This document shows, piece after piece, positions 9,482 to 19,238 of a stretch of 64,000 nt of DNA. Origin of the DNA: Cyclobacterium jeungdonense (GTDB taxonomy: Bacteria > Bacteroidota > Bacteroidia > Cytophagales > Cyclobacteriaceae); NCBI RefSeq assembly GCF_010994275.1, contig NZ_WMCD01000001.1, positions 496,001 to 560,000 of the forward strand, in the 5' to 3' direction. The notes beneath the pieces were generated by a model. The model was given only the letters and a program-made list of their open reading frames with translations. It was not told the DNA's origin and made no database searches. Numbering within the stretch: position 1 is the stretch's first letter; every line of letters starts with the position of its first letter. A program made the translations under genes and the position numbers.

Positions 9482-9901
9482 ATGACAATTCAGGAGTTTT
9501 TAAACAAGTATGCAGATCTTTCAAAATCAGATGCTATCGTTTACATGGAAGATGCAGAGGGGAAAGTATTTCATTCAATAGATGAAGCGCACAAGAAGGG
9601 TACGCATCCATTTGTTACAAAGAATGTAAAAGATACAGCACTTGCTGACCTGGGTGAGCTTGGAATTCATTCTAAAAATGAGGCTTCAAAATTTATTGGT
9701 TTGCTTCAGTTTATTTATGGAGTGGAGGGTAAAAGTGATAAGCCCATGGGTAGGGGGAGAAGAACTTACTCTGATCAGGAAAAAGCAAACATCCTTAAAG
9801 CCTGGAAAAAAGCAGAAGCAGAGGGTAAAACAAAAGCTGACTTCAGTAAAGAGACAGGCGTTACGTATCAAACCTTGTTTAAGTGGATAAAAGAGGCCTA
9901 A
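9482..9901 (+). CDS. Small protein with C-terminal helix-turn-helix, function unknown
   Basis: The 139-residue product has an acidic, mixed N-terminal part (1-85) with no motif that I recognise and a basic linker GRGRRTYSDQEK near residue 92. The last 45 residues look like a homeodomain/transposase-type helix-turn-helix: a long Ala/Lys helix, then FSKETGVTYQTLFKWIKEA. It resembles the DNA-recognition part of IS-type transposases, but no catalytic domain is present, so a stand-alone DNA-binding or nucleoid-associated role is possible. It is monocistronic, flanked by an AT-rich leader and by the terminator at 9987-10021. Confidence 0.65.
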   Translation: MTIQEFLNKYADLSKSDAIVYMEDAEGKVFHSIDEAHKKGTHPFVTKNVKDTALADLGELGIHSKNEASKFIGLLQFIYGVEGKSDKPMGRGRRTYSDQEKANILKAWKKAEAEGKTKADFSKETGVTYQTLFKWIKEA

Positions 9902-9986
9902 TAGCCTACAATTCCGCTTTCTGGATCATGCTTAGCCAACCATTATCACTAATGAATAGGCAATTGAGTTTTTGATTTTAAAAAAA

Positions 9987-10021
9987 TAAAAGCCTCCTTT
10001 TTTAGAAAAGGAGGCTTTTTT
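9987..10021. terminator. Bidirectional rho-independent terminator
   Basis: A perfect 11-bp stem AGCCTCCTTTT (9991-10001) with AAAAGGAGGCT (10006-10016), loop TTAG, has A runs on the left and T runs on the right, so it can stop transcription of the HTH gene (plus) and of tRNA-Arg (minus). Confidence 0.93.
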
Positions 10022-10022
10022 G

Positions 10023-10096
10023 TACACCCGGAAGGATTCGAACCCTCAACCCTCGGAGCCGAAATCCGATATTCTATCCAGTTGAACTACGGGTGC
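10023..10096 (-). tRNA. tRNA-Arg, anticodon TCG
   Basis: The 74-base minus-strand sequence folds as a tRNA. The acceptor arm GCACCCG pairs with CGGGTGT (with one G:U at 1:72) and is followed by discriminator A. The anticodon stem TCGGA/TCCGA encloses the loop TTTCGGC with anticodon TCG, and the T-arm shows GGTTCGAATCC-type sequence. No CCA is encoded. It sits between the terminator at 9987 and sucC. Confidence 0.93.
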
Positions 10097-10134
10097 TTTT
10101 TGCGTTAACGTGGCGCAAAACTAATAAAATTTAT

Positions 10135-11349
10135 TTAAGATTTCAGTACATTTTGTACTTTTTCTGCTGCTTCTTTTAAAGTAATCGCAGAGGTAACTTT
10201 TAGTCCCGATTCATCGATTATTTTTGCGCCTTCCTCAGCATTGGTTCCTTGTAACCTGACGATGATAGGTACACGTATGTCTCCAATTGACTTGTAAGCT
10301 TCCACAACACCTGTAGCAATCCGGTCGCATCGAACAATGCCACCGAAGACATTGATCAAAATGGCTTTTACTTTGGGATCCTTGAGGATTATTCTAAAAC
10401 CGGCTTCCACTGTCTGGGCATTGGCTCCTCCTCCTACATCCAGGAAATTAGCTGGTTCCCCTCCTGAAAGTTTGATCATATCCATGGTAGCCATGGCTAG
10501 GCCTGCACCGTTTACCATGCAACCCACGTTTCCATCAAGTTTTACATAGTTCAAGCCAGATTCCGCTGCTTCCACTTCCAGTGGATCTTCTTCGGCAACA
10601 TCCCGCATCGCTGCAAGCGACTTATTTCTGAAAAGGGCATTATCGTCCAGGTTTACTTTTGCATCTACGGCGAGAATCTGATCGTCTGAAGTTTTTAATA
10701 CCGGGTTGATTTCAAACTGCGAGGCATCGGTAGCATCATAAGCCGCATACAAAGCCATGATGAATTTGACCATTTCTTTAAAGGCATTTCCTTCCAACCC
10801 AAGTTGGAAAGCTACTTTCCTTGCCTGATAAGGCTGAATACCCAAAGTAGGGTCTACCCACTCTTTAATTATCTTTTCAGGGGTATGTTCAGCTACTTCT
10901 TCTATGTCCATCCCACCTTCTGTAGATGCCATGATTACATTGCTGCCAGTAGCCCTGTCAAGCAGTATGGACAGGTAATATTCTTTTGGCTCTGATTTTC
11001 CGGGATAGTATACATCCTGTGCAACCAGAATTTTCTTCACTAGTTTTCCGTCTTCTCCGGTTTGAATAGTTACAAGCGTTCCGTTCAAGATATTCTTTGC
11101 TTTTTCCGGAACATCTTCAAGCGATTTGGCTAAAACCACTCCTCGGGAGCCGGTTTCCTTGATCTCTCCTTTTCCTCTTCCTCCAGCGTGGATTTGGGCT
11201 TTCAACACGTACCAGGAAGTGCCGGTGTCTGCATTCAGTTTTTTGGCAGCTTCTAAGGCTGCTTCGGGACTGTCTGCTACGATTCCTTCCTGTATTTTTA
11301 CTCCGTAAGATTTTAAAACTTCCTTGGCTTGATATTCGTGTATATTCAT
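10135..11349 (-). CDS. sucC: Succinyl-CoA synthetase, ADP-forming, beta subunit
   Basis: The 404-residue TCA-cycle enzyme subunit makes ATP or GTP from succinyl-CoA together with the alpha subunit, which is not in this window. The start chosen is the ATG at 11347-11349, which gives [17 protein letters not shown], the conserved N-terminus; a longer frame to 11382 adds eleven residues with no family support. An ATP-grasp domain occupies the first 240 residues ([26 protein letters not shown]). The CoA-ligase part follows with [19 protein letters not shown] and [10 protein letters not shown]. The gene stands alone, downstream of a 250-base spacer. Confidence 0.97.
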   Translation of the reverse strand: MNIHEYQAKEVLKSYGVKIQEGIVADSPEAALEAAKKLNADTGTSWYVLKAQIHAGGRGKGEIKETGSRGVVLAKSLEDVPEKAKNILNGTLVTIQTGEDGKLVKKILVAQDVYYPGKSEPKEYYLSILLDRATGSNVIMASTEGGMDIEEVAEHTPEKIIKEWVDPTLGIQPYQARKVAFQLGLEGNAFKEMVKFIMALYAAYDATDASQFEINPVLKTSDDQILAVDAKVNLDDNALFRNKSLAAMRDVAEEDPLEVEAAESGLNYVKLDGNVGCMVNGAGLAMATMDMIKLSGGEPANFLDVGGGANAQTVEAGFRIILKDPKVKAILINVFGGIVRCDRIATGVVEAYKSIGDIRVPIIVRLQGTNAEEGAKIIDESGLKVTSAITLKEAAEKVQNVLKS

Positions 11350-11596
11350 TCGGATCAAATTTTTGCCCGAAGTTAATGTCAAATGTCCGATAATTCAAGG
11401 TTTGCGTCAGCCTTTTTGGCCGAACAAGGAAAGATTGTGGTTCTGAAATTTCATTACAAAAGGCTATGCCATTATAAATCAGAAGAATAACAAAATACCT
11501 GATGATTAACGGGAACCATTTCCTGCTTTTTTAAATTTTTGATTAATTTTACAAGCGTTCTCTGATTTCAATTCCTTTTATTATATACGTTTATCT

Positions 11597-12250
11597 ATGC
11601 TCATTGCCAAATCCATTCATAAATATTACGGTGAACTTCACGTTTTAAAAGGAGTAAATGTTTCTATTGAAAAGGGAGAAATTGTATCGATAGTGGGTGC
11701 TTCCGGTGCCGGCAAAAGTACCTTACTACATATATTAGGTACCTTGGATAAAGCAGATTCTGGAAGCCTGGAGGTGGAAGGCCTGGATTTGTTGAAATTA
11801 AGTGGAGATAAATTGGCTACTTTTAGAAATGACAGAATCGGTTTTATATTTCAGTTTCATAACCTTCTGCCCGAGTTTACTGCCGAGGAAAATATCATGA
11901 TCCCGGGCTTGATGGGAAAGAAATCGGAAATTTCCTTAAAAAAAAGAACGGAAGAATTGGCCAAATTGCTGGGCATCCAGAATAGGCTATCACATAAACC
12001 GGCAGCACTATCCGGAGGGGAACAGCAGCGGGTGGCAGTAGCCAGAGCACTGGTTAACAATCCGGATATGATTTTTGCAGACGAGCCTAGTGGGAATCTG
12101 GACACGCAAAATGCCCAGGCATTACACGAACTTTTTCTCAAGTTAAGGGACGAATTCGGGCAATCTTTTATTATCGTTACCCATAACCAAGGCCTCGCCG
12201 GAATGTCTGATCGCATGCTTACCATGGAAGATGGGAAGATTTTAAGGTAA
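11597..12250 (+). CDS. lolD: LolD-like ABC transporter ATPase
   Basis: A 217-residue ABC ATPase. Walker A is GASGAGKST (35-43), the Q-loop region reads FIFQFHNLLPEFTAEEN, the signature is LSGGEQQR (about 139-146), Walker B is MIFADEPSGNLD, and the switch His is in IIVTHNQ. The FHNLLPEFTA pattern and the length match LolD of the lipoprotein release system LolCDE, though MacB-type ATPases look similar. The LolCE permease is not adjacent, as is common in Bacteroidota. accA follows after 88 bases with its own promoter. Confidence 0.85.
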   Translation: MLIAKSIHKYYGELHVLKGVNVSIEKGEIVSIVGASGAGKSTLLHILGTLDKADSGSLEVEGLDLLKLSGDKLATFRNDRIGFIFQFHNLLPEFTAEENIMIPGLMGKKSEISLKKRTEELAKLLGIQNRLSHKPAALSGGEQQRVAVARALVNNPDMIFADEPSGNLDTQNAQALHELFLKLRDEFGQSFIIVTHNQGLAGMSDRMLTMEDGKILR

Positions 12251-12310
12251 GATGAAAAGGATACCCAGTATCTTTGATTAAGGTTAACCGTGGTTTCAAA
12301 AATTAATTTT

Positions 12311-12318
12311 TATCTTTG
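12311..12318 (+). promoter_or_regulatory. Bacteroidota-type -7 element upstream of accA
   Basis: TATCTTTG matches the TAnnTTTG consensus used by the Bacteroidota housekeeping sigma factor and lies 20 bases before the accA ATG. The -33 TTG element is weak (TGGTTT around 12291). Confidence 0.55.
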
Positions 12319-12338
12319 TTACTTCAAAACTGCACTTT

Positions 12339-13286
12339 ATGGTATTAGAATTTGAAAAACCCATCGCTGATCTGGAGCAAAAACTTCATGAAATGATTCA
12401 ATTGGCAAAAGGGAAAAATGTTGATTTATCAGCTGATATTCAATCGCTGGAAGAAAAACTTCACAGCTTGAAAAAAGAGACTTTCCAGAATCTGACTAGA
12501 TGGCAACGGGTGCAACTTTCCCGTCATGGTGACAGGCCTTATGCCCTGGATTACATCTACGAGATGACCGATAATTTTATTGAATTACACGGCGATCGTA
12601 CGGTGAAAGACGATAAGGCCATGATTGGAGGGTTGGGAGATCTGGATGGACGAACTGTCATGTTTATAGGCCAGCAGAAGGGCAGAAACACCAAGCAACG
12701 CCAGGAAAGAAACTTTGGAATGGCAAATCCGGAAGGATATCGGAAAGCCTTGCGGCTGATGAAGATGGCGGAGAAATTTAAAAAACCCATTGTTACCCTC
12801 ATTGACACGCCTGGTGCCTATCCCGGAATCGAAGCGGAAGAGCGCGGACAAGGAGAGGCCATTGCCAAGAACCTGCGGGAAATGTTTAAGCTTAAAGTTC
12901 CGGTAATTTGTATCATAATAGGTGAAGGTGCCTCTGGCGGAGCGCTTGGTATCGCTATCGGTGACCAGGTATACATGTTGGAAAACACCTGGTACTCGGT
13001 TATTTCTCCGGAATCCTGTTCCTCCATTTTATGGCGAAGCTGGGATTACAAAGAACAAGCAGCTGAAGCCCTGAAACTTACAAGTCCTGATATGAAGAGC
13101 AATGGTTTGATTGATGCCATTATCGATGAACCATTGGGAGGAGCACACCGAAACTTGCGGGATATGGCCACCCGAATAAAAAAGACCATTATCGCCTCGT
13201 TGAAGGAATTGGACAAAATCAATCCCGACAAGCGGATCGTGGCGCGGATTGACAAATTCTGCTCCATGGGTGTCGTTAATGAATAA
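12339..13286 (+). CDS. accA: Acetyl-CoA carboxylase carboxyltransferase alpha subunit
   Basis: The 315-residue subunit of acetyl-CoA carboxylase transfers the carboxyl group from biotin to acetyl-CoA to form malonyl-CoA, the first step of fatty-acid synthesis. The N-terminal 80 residues are the coiled, charged helix typical of AccA ([14 protein letters not shown]). The crotonase-fold core shows [48 protein letters not shown] and [12 protein letters not shown]. The length is normal for AccA. It precedes a patatin, an acyltransferase and a BrkB-like gene, so the segment is membrane-lipid themed. Confidence 0.97.
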   Translation: MVLEFEKPIADLEQKLHEMIQLAKGKNVDLSADIQSLEEKLHSLKKETFQNLTRWQRVQLSRHGDRPYALDYIYEMTDNFIELHGDRTVKDDKAMIGGLGDLDGRTVMFIGQQKGRNTKQRQERNFGMANPEGYRKALRLMKMAEKFKKPIVTLIDTPGAYPGIEAEERGQGEAIAKNLREMFKLKVPVICIIIGEGASGGALGIAIGDQVYMLENTWYSVISPESCSSILWRSWDYKEQAAEALKLTSPDMKSNGLIDAIIDEPLGGAHRNLRDMATRIKKTIIASLKELDKINPDKRIVARIDKFCSMGVVNE

Positions 13287-13325
13287 CCGGGGTAAATTAA
13301 AGCCTCCAAAATCCAGTACATCAAT

Positions 13326-14129
13326 TTGAAACACAACCATTCAATAGGAATTGTTCTTTCCGGTGGTGGGGTAAGAGGAATTGCCCACCTGGGAGTGCTG
13401 CAGGCATTGAACGAAAAAGGGATATTCCCAAATTATTTGTCTGGCAGCAGTGCGGGGGCGATAGCGGCCGTCATGTATGCCTCTGGATACAAGCCAGAGG
13501 AGATTCTGGATATAATCGTTCAAACCAAGTATTTTAAATTTTTCAAACCTTCCATTAGCTTCAAGGCACTTCTGAAAATGGATCTTTTTGAAGGCCTTTT
13601 TGCGAAGTACATGCCGGTAGATGACTTTTCTGCTTTAAAAATTCCCACATTTATAGCGGCAACTAATATCTTAACCGGGCAAACGGTTTACTTTTCCGAG
13701 GGACCCATCATTCAAAAACTAATGGCTTCCTCCTGCATTCCGGGCATGTTTGAACCTATTTCCATGGATGGAGCCTTGTATGTCGATGGAGGCGTATTGA
13801 ATAACCTGCCAGTGGAACCTTTGACCGACAAATGCCAGACCATAATTGGAGTGAATTGCAACCATTTGCCCGAACTACAAACCATCAGCCATATCAAAGC
13901 CCTGATTGAAAGATCGGTGATTTTATCCATGAATTACAATGTGTACAGCAGGAGGGACTTATGCGACTACTTCATTGAACCCCCTGGTTTGGCCAGTTTT
14001 GGCGTATTGGAAATAAAAAGGGCCAAAGATATTTATGCCGCAGGATATACTTCCTGTCTGGAATATTTAGAGAAAACGCCACATCTGGCAGCACTCGGTA
14101 ATAGGAATTTGGATTCAATCAAACCATGA
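13326..14129 (+). CDS. Patatin-like phospholipase
   Basis: The 267-residue cytoplasmic esterase of the RssA/patatin class opens with the oxyanion loop SGGGVRGIAHLGVL (12-25). The nucleophile motif is GSSAG with its Ser near residue 41, and the Ser-Asp dyad is completed by DGG in YVDGGVLNNLPV around residue 155. The start is TTG at 13326, because no in-frame ATG precedes the oxyanion loop. It probably releases fatty acids from a phospholipid or lysolipid. Its stop overlaps the acyltransferase start (ATGA at 14126), suggesting coupled lipid remodelling. Confidence 0.9.
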   Translation: MKHNHSIGIVLSGGGVRGIAHLGVLQALNEKGIFPNYLSGSSAGAIAAVMYASGYKPEEILDIIVQTKYFKFFKPSISFKALLKMDLFEGLFAKYMPVDDFSALKIPTFIAATNILTGQTVYFSEGPIIQKLMASSCIPGMFEPISMDGALYVDGGVLNNLPVEPLTDKCQTIIGVNCNHLPELQTISHIKALIERSVILSMNYNVYSRRDLCDYFIEPPGLASFGVLEIKRAKDIYAAGYTSCLEYLEKTPHLAALGNRNLDSIKP

Positions 14130-14683
14130 AGTTACTCGCTCGTTTTATATTTTGGATATCGGGTTGGAAAATTTCAGGCCAATGGCCGGTTGGCCTCAAG
14201 AAAGCGGTATTAATTGCCATTCCCCATACCAGTAATTGGGACTTGTTATATGCGAGAGCTGCTTTTTATCTTATGGGAGTACCGGTGAGGTTTACCATAA
14301 AAAAGGAAGTCATGGTAGGGCCCCTGGGCTGGTTAATTAAAGCACTTGGCGGCATATCCATAGACAGAAACCGGATGCCGGGAAGAAGAAAGCAGACCTA
14401 TACCGAAGCTATGATTCAAATGTTAAAGGATAGGGATGAGCTTGTCATTATGGTAACACCTGAAGGTACACGAAAATACGTTCCTCGCTGGAAATCGGGA
14501 TTTTACCATATTGCACAAGGGGCAGGAGTGCCCGTGGTGGTAGGGTTTCTTGATTATAAAAGGAAATTGGCAGGCATCGGCCCGGTGATCGTTCCTAATG
14601 GCAATATGAATGAACAAATAGAGGAGTTGAAAGCCTTTGGAAGAACCATTACAGGAAAATACCCGGATCAGGGAATCCGCTAA
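14126..14683 (+). CDS. Acyltransferase of the PlsC/lysophospholipid family
   Basis: A 185-residue membrane-associated acyltransferase. The HX4D catalytic motif is HTSNWD (about 31-36), followed by FTIKKEVMVGPLGWLIKALGGISIDRNR and the acyl-acceptor motif PEGTRKYVPRWKSGFYHIAQG. It is short for AGPAT enzymes but typical of the small Bacteroidota members annotated as glycerol acyltransferase or lysophospholipid acyltransferase. The exact acceptor (1-acylglycerol-3-phosphate or another lysolipid) cannot be told. It is translationally coupled to the patatin gene. Confidence 0.87.
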   Translation: MKLLARFIFWISGWKISGQWPVGLKKAVLIAIPHTSNWDLLYARAAFYLMGVPVRFTIKKEVMVGPLGWLIKALGGISIDRNRMPGRRKQTYTEAMIQMLKDRDELVIMVTPEGTRKYVPRWKSGFYHIAQGAGVPVVVGFLDYKRKLAGIGPVIVPNGNMNEQIEELKAFGRTITGKYPDQGIR

Positions 14684-14762
14684 ATTTTTAGATATTAGTT
14701 TGTTTTAGAGATTTGAGGTATGGTTTTTGAACCGATTTTTGCGTTAAAACTGAACCTCTTGT

Positions 14763-15719
14763 ATGATCAAGCGAAAATTTAAGGCACTTAAAAATTATAC
14801 TGTTTTTGAAATTTTAATTGACAGTGTTAAAGAATTTGGAAAAAACAACTCCATCACGTTTGCTGCTTCCACGGCCTTCTACACGATTTTTTCTTTACCG
14901 GCCTTGTTAATAATTGTTCTTAACATCGCTTCGGTTTTGTATAGCGAAAGTACCGTAAAGGATGAATTGCTCAACCAGGTTTCTGAGTTAATCGGTGATG
15001 ACAGTGCCAATACACTGGACGATGTGATGAAAAATGTATCGGTCAGCGACCGGGGAATATACGCCAGAATTCTAGGGATAGGAATCTTGGTATTTTCCGC
15101 CACGACGGTATTTGTGAGTCTTCAAAACAGTATCAATCATATCTGGCGTATAAAATCCAAACCGGAGAAAGGTATATTAAAGTTTGTCGTAAACCGCCTA
15201 CTTAGCTTTTCCATGGTGGCATCCATTGGATTTTTGTTGTTGGCTTCTTTGGTGGCAGATGCATTAATTGTCATCTTTTTAAATTATTTCTCAGAGCTTT
15301 TCGATAGCGGCACGCTAAGATTAGCTTCGGTCATTAATTTCTTTGTTACTCAGGGAATATTGATTCTAGTGTTTGGGCTGATGTATAAAATTCTTCCGGA
15401 TGCAGTGGTGAAGTGGAAAGACGTTTGGTTAGGAGCTTTTGTCACCATGCTATTATTCGGCCTCGGCAAATACCTGATTGGATTGTATATGAGCAATGCC
15501 GATGTGGGAAGTTATTACGGAACAGCTGGATCCTTAGTCATTATATTGATTTGGGTATATTATTCCGCAGTCATTTTTCTCTTTGGAGCCCAATTGACTT
15601 ATTTTATTGCAGAGAATGTGGGTGGCCAAATAACCCCTATTAAGCAGGCAGTCAAAATACAAACAATCGAAATAGATGATGACGGCTTGGAAGATGAGGA
15701 GGAGACAAGTGCTACTTAA
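14763..15719 (+). CDS. YihY/BrkB-family inner-membrane protein
   Basis: The 318-residue polytopic protein has about six membrane segments (near 38-60, 100-120, 140-165, 180-205, 215-235 and 245-270) and an acidic C-terminal tail DDDGLEDEEE. Family hallmarks are FAASTAFYTIFSLPALLIIV, IWRIK, LPDAVVKWKDVWLGA and YGTAGSLVIILIWVYYSA. YihY/BrkB proteins are common but their function is not settled. The stop overlaps the convergent SDR gene by four bases. Confidence 0.9.
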   Translation: MIKRKFKALKNYTVFEILIDSVKEFGKNNSITFAASTAFYTIFSLPALLIIVLNIASVLYSESTVKDELLNQVSELIGDDSANTLDDVMKNVSVSDRGIYARILGIGILVFSATTVFVSLQNSINHIWRIKSKPEKGILKFVVNRLLSFSMVASIGFLLLASLVADALIVIFLNYFSELFDSGTLRLASVINFFVTQGILILVFGLMYKILPDAVVKWKDVWLGAFVTMLLFGLGKYLIGLYMSNADVGSYYGTAGSLVIILIWVYYSAVIFLFGAQLTYFIAENVGGQITPIKQAVKIQTIEIDDDGLEDEEETSAT

Positions 15720-16483
15720 GCGTTAAAGCCACCGTCTACTGTAAATACGGAGCCTGTTGTATAACTTGATGCGGGAGAAGCCAGAAACAATGCCATCGCG
15801 CCGATTTCCTCTTCTTCACCAATTCGCTTAAGTGGTAGTTGAGAAAGAAATTTTTCCTTGATTACTTCATCAGACCACAAAACTTCGCTAAACTTCGTTT
15901 TAATTAACCCGGGACATATGGCGTTTACACGGATGTTATACGTTCCCCACTCCTTGGCAAAAGACTTGGTTAGTGAAATTAGAGCGGATTTGCTTACGCT
16001 ATACAAGCCCAGTCCTTTTTCGGGTGACAAGCCTGCAATGGAGCTTACGTTTATGATGGATGCAGAAGAGGATTGCCTCAAAAACGGAAGGCTGAGTTTG
16101 GAAAGCTCAAATGGAGCTTTCAGGTTCACGTCCAAAATTTTATCAAATAACGAAAGGTCGGTTTCTTCAATTGGCCCGAATACCGGATTTGTAGCCGCAT
16201 TATTGACCAAAATATCTATTTGTCCATACTTTTCAACGGTCTGATTTATCAGGTTTTGACGGCCCTCTGGATAACCGATGTTATTCGCAATCCCAACTAC
16301 TTCGTACCCTTTTTCCCGTAATCGGCGTGTTGCTTCATCCAACCGTTCCTGGTTCCTACTATTGATAACGACCTTGGCTCCGGCGGCGGCAAAAAAATGG
16401 GCAATTGAAAAACCAATGCCTCTACTGGCTCCGGTGATGATCGCTACCTTATTTTGAAGGGAAAATAGTGTACTTAAATCCAT
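15716..16483 (-). CDS. SDR-family oxidoreductase
   Basis: The 255-residue classical short-chain dehydrogenase has TGASRGIGFSIA at 17-28 for NAD(P) binding, NNAAT near residue 90, catalytic Ser in INVSSIAGLS, YSVSKSAL with the Tyr-Lys pair, and a C-terminal TGSVFTVDGG. It resembles glucose 1-dehydrogenase and 3-oxoacyl reductase types, but substrate cannot be assigned. It stands alone, convergent with the BrkB-like gene. Confidence 0.9.
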   Translation of the reverse strand: MDLSTLFSLQNKVAIITGASRGIGFSIAHFFAAAGAKVVINSRNQERLDEATRRLREKGYEVVGIANNIGYPEGRQNLINQTVEKYGQIDILVNNAATNPVFGPIEETDLSLFDKILDVNLKAPFELSKLSLPFLRQSSSASIINVSSIAGLSPEKGLGLYSVSKSALISLTKSFAKEWGTYNIRVNAICPGLIKTKFSEVLWSDEVIKEKFLSQLPLKRIGEEEEIGAMALFLASPASSYTTGSVFTVDGGFNA

Positions 16484-16629
16484 ATGATTATTGGTCGGAA
16501 AAACAGTTTATTATTTATCCTTCAATTTAAACTATTCTTATGAATTTAATCTATTCTTAAGGATTTTATACTGCAGGTTGAACAAATATTTTTTTTGATG
16601 ATTTCGACCTATGCTATCAGAATCCAGAC

Positions 16630-16848
16630 TCAAACATCATTTTTTTTAGGATCTGATGATTCGTTTTTTTCGTCTTGCCTTTTAGGGTCGGAGTCAAAAT
16701 TGGAAACTTCCTTTCCGATTACCTCTTTAGAGGCCAATTCCTGGGTCTGATCTACCTTGTCCTTGCGCTTATTAAAAATTCGTTTAAAAATTAAATAGAG
16801 TGCCAGAACAACGGCAAAAACAAATAAGGCGCCTATTACTAAATCCAT
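16630..16848 (-). CDS. Small single-pass membrane protein, unknown
   Basis: This 72-residue product has one hydrophobic helix (3-22, LVIGALFVFAVVLALYLIF) and then a basic stop-transfer RIFNKRKDK and a highly charged, low-complexity tail rich in Asp, Lys and Ser. No family is recognised. The hydrophobic helix with flanking basic residues supports a real N-in/C-cytoplasmic membrane peptide. It sits between an SDR gene and a TetR gene on the same strand. Confidence 0.6.
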   Translation of the reverse strand: MDLVIGALFVFAVVLALYLIFKRIFNKRKDKVDQTQELASKEVIGKEVSNFDSDPKRQDEKNESSDPKKNDV

Positions 16849-16993
16849 GATTTTTTGGTTTGGTTAAACATTTTTTCCAGAAATAGAACAAGAAAGGTGC
16901 CTAATCGTTTAAACTTACTATTTAGTATCGCCCGAAGGGCTATTTAATTAAGCGGGCTGTTAGATTCCTTGTAAAAACATGACCGAAAGCAAT

Positions 16994-17692
16994 CTAAAAC
17001 AATTTCCCTTGCACCGGCTGGCTTACAGAAGGAGTACTACTTCCCTTCAAGATTTCAAAAAACAGTTTTATGAATCCGTTTTTCCAGCTTTCGGTGTTAA
17101 TTTTTATCTCACCGGGTTCCAGCGACACAGAGCCTGAAATCCTACAGTATCCAATCATCATGCTCCACAACGTATAAAAGGTGCTCTCTGCATGTAAATC
17201 CGGTCGGATACTTCCATCTTTGATGCCTGTAGAAATCGCTTTGATACCCAGTTTGGCCAGATCATGGTGACTTTGAACCAATTTGGTGAAATACTGACTA
17301 TTCAGAATCAGCGGGTTTAGCTTTTCTTTATCTACTTGATATTGGTCAAGGAGACCTAAAAAATGCAGGATAGCATCGTGAAAGACTTTTTTATCCCTGG
17401 CAAAAGATAGGTAGCTCTCTGCGAGATCCGTCATCACTTCCAGGCCGGTCTTTTCTTTTGGTTTTCCAAATGCCTTATTGAATATTTCTTTTAGTTCATC
17501 GACCCCTTTTTTTGTGATGGCCATGTACAGATCTTCCTTGCTTTTATAATAGAAATAAACCAGCCCTTTACTTATCCTGGCTTTTTTTGCGACCTCGTCC
17601 ACTTTTGTGGCATGAAAACCCTTTTCGCTAAATAGGTGAATGGCTGCTTCCAGGATTTTTTTCTCCTTCTGTTGTCTCTCGTAAACACCCAT
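16994..17692 (-). CDS. TetR/AcrR-family transcriptional regulator
   Basis: The 232-residue protein carries an N-terminal TetR DNA-binding domain: residues 10-55, EKKILEAAIHLFSEKGFHATKVDEVAKKARISKGLVYFYYKSKEDLY. The last 170 residues are a helical ligand-binding domain without a recognisable ligand signature. Its target is not evident: tyrS lies 57 bases upstream on the same strand, and no transporter or efflux gene is adjacent. Confidence 0.92.
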   Translation of the reverse strand: MGVYERQQKEKKILEAAIHLFSEKGFHATKVDEVAKKARISKGLVYFYYKSKEDLYMAITKKGVDELKEIFNKAFGKPKEKTGLEVMTDLAESYLSFARDKKVFHDAILHFLGLLDQYQVDKEKLNPLILNSQYFTKLVQSHHDLAKLGIKAISTGIKDGSIRPDLHAESTFYTLWSMMIGYCRISGSVSLEPGEIKINTESWKNGFIKLFFEILKGSSTPSVSQPVQGKLF

Positions 17693-17748
17693 GCTAGCTT
17701 ATTGGCTTTGGTTAAGGTAGCGTTTCTGATTCGTTGTCTGTGGTTCCA

Positions 17749-19038
17749 TCAATTACTAACAGCAATGATAAAATAGTTCTTTTTACCTTTTTGGACCAGC
17801 AGGTATTTATCCTGAAGCAATGGCACCTCGTTTTTTACTTGAGGATCCGTGATTTTTATTTTATTGATGGAAAGCCCACCGCCCTGCATTAATTTTCTGG
17901 CCTCGCCTTTGGAAGCGAAGATGGTTTGATCCCTGCAAAGTAAATCAAGCACGTTTTCGGTCTGACTATACTCGGTTCGATTGATTTCCATCACAGGAAC
18001 ACCCTCAAACACCTGCAGAAATGTTCGTTCGTCCAGAGTAGCTAAATCCTCCAGTGAGGATTTACCGAAGAGAATTCCGGAAGCTTTCAGCACCATCTCA
18101 TAATCGGCTTCACTGTGAACAAGAATGGTGATTTCTCTAGCGATGGCTTTTTGAAGCAGCCGAAGGTGCGGTGCGTCCTGATGCTCTTTTTCCAGGTCTT
18201 CGATAGTGTTCCTATCAAGCGTGGTGAAGATACGAATGTATTTCGATGCATCCTCATCTGAAACGTTCAGCCAAAATTGATAAAAGGCATAAGGAGAGGT
18301 TTTTTCCGGATCTAACCAGACGCTGCCGCCCTCTGTTTTTCCAAATTTGCTTCCATCTGCCTTAGTAATCAAGGGAACGGTAAGTGCATAGGCCTCACCT
18401 CCTGCCTTTTTACGGATGAGTTCGGTCCCCGTGATAATGTTTCCCCATTGATCTGATCCGCCAAGTTGAATGCTGCAATTCCGGTTTTTCCATAAATGGT
18501 AAAAGTCATAGCCTTGTATGAGCTGGTAGGTGAATTCGGTAAAGGATAAGCCGTTACCTTCTTCCAGCCGGCGTTTAACGGAATCCTTGGCCATCATGTA
18601 ATTGACCGTAATGTATTTGCCCACATCCCGGATGAATTCCAGAAATGAAAAATCAGCCATCCAGTCGTAATTATTAACCAATAGTGCTTTATTAGCCTTT
18701 TCCGAACCAAAGTCAAGGAATTTTTCCAGTTGCTTTTGAATACCAGCAATATTGCTATCCAGCGTTTCATTATCCAGAAGGTTACGTTCGGCCGATTTGA
18801 AGGAGGGGTCTCCAATCATACCGGTGGCTCCTCCAATCAGTGCCACTGGTTGGTGTCCAGCCCTTTGGAAATGCAGCAAGGTCATGACTCCTACCAGATG
18901 GCCAATATGAAGTGAGTCGGCCGTTGGGTCAAAGCCCAGATAGGCGGTTGCCCTCCCTTTTTCCAAGTGCTCCTCAATACCGGCGGTCATGTCCTGCAAC
19001 ATCCCCCGCCACTTTAATTCCTCTATAAAGTCATTCAT
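17749..19038 (-). CDS. tyrS: Tyrosyl-tRNA synthetase
   Basis: The 429-residue enzyme charges tRNA-Tyr. The ATG at 19036-19038 ([14 protein letters not shown]) is chosen; the frame continues upstream to 19134 but those residues lack family support. The class I HIGH motif is HIGH in [11 protein letters not shown], the tyrosine pocket shows [11 protein letters not shown] and [11 protein letters not shown], and the KMSKS-equivalent is KFGKTEG. An S4-like RNA-binding domain ends the protein ([18 protein letters not shown]). Confidence 0.96.
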   Translation of the reverse strand: MNDFIEELKWRGMLQDMTAGIEEHLEKGRATAYLGFDPTADSLHIGHLVGVMTLLHFQRAGHQPVALIGGATGMIGDPSFKSAERNLLDNETLDSNIAGIQKQLEKFLDFGSEKANKALLVNNYDWMADFSFLEFIRDVGKYITVNYMMAKDSVKRRLEEGNGLSFTEFTYQLIQGYDFYHLWKNRNCSIQLGGSDQWGNIITGTELIRKKAGGEAYALTVPLITKADGSKFGKTEGGSVWLDPEKTSPYAFYQFWLNVSDEDASKYIRIFTTLDRNTIEDLEKEHQDAPHLRLLQKAIAREITILVHSEADYEMVLKASGILFGKSSLEDLATLDERTFLQVFEGVPVMEINRTEYSQTENVLDLLCRDQTIFASKGEARKLMQGGGLSINKIKITDPQVKNEVPLLQDKYLLVQKGKKNYFIIAVSN

Positions 19039-19238
19039 CCTTGCGCTGCTTTTTAATTGCGACCGCAAATATAAAGCTATCTGTGGAAAAGGAGGGAAGG
19101 AATGGTCCTTATTATGCACCTTATCCTGTTCCAACCCCCTTTCATTTAAAAATGATTCCTATCATTTCTGGATTAAAAAAAATAAGTCCTATCAAATTAG
19201 AATTTTTTCCATAACTTTTGTATCAAAGAATAGCCCTT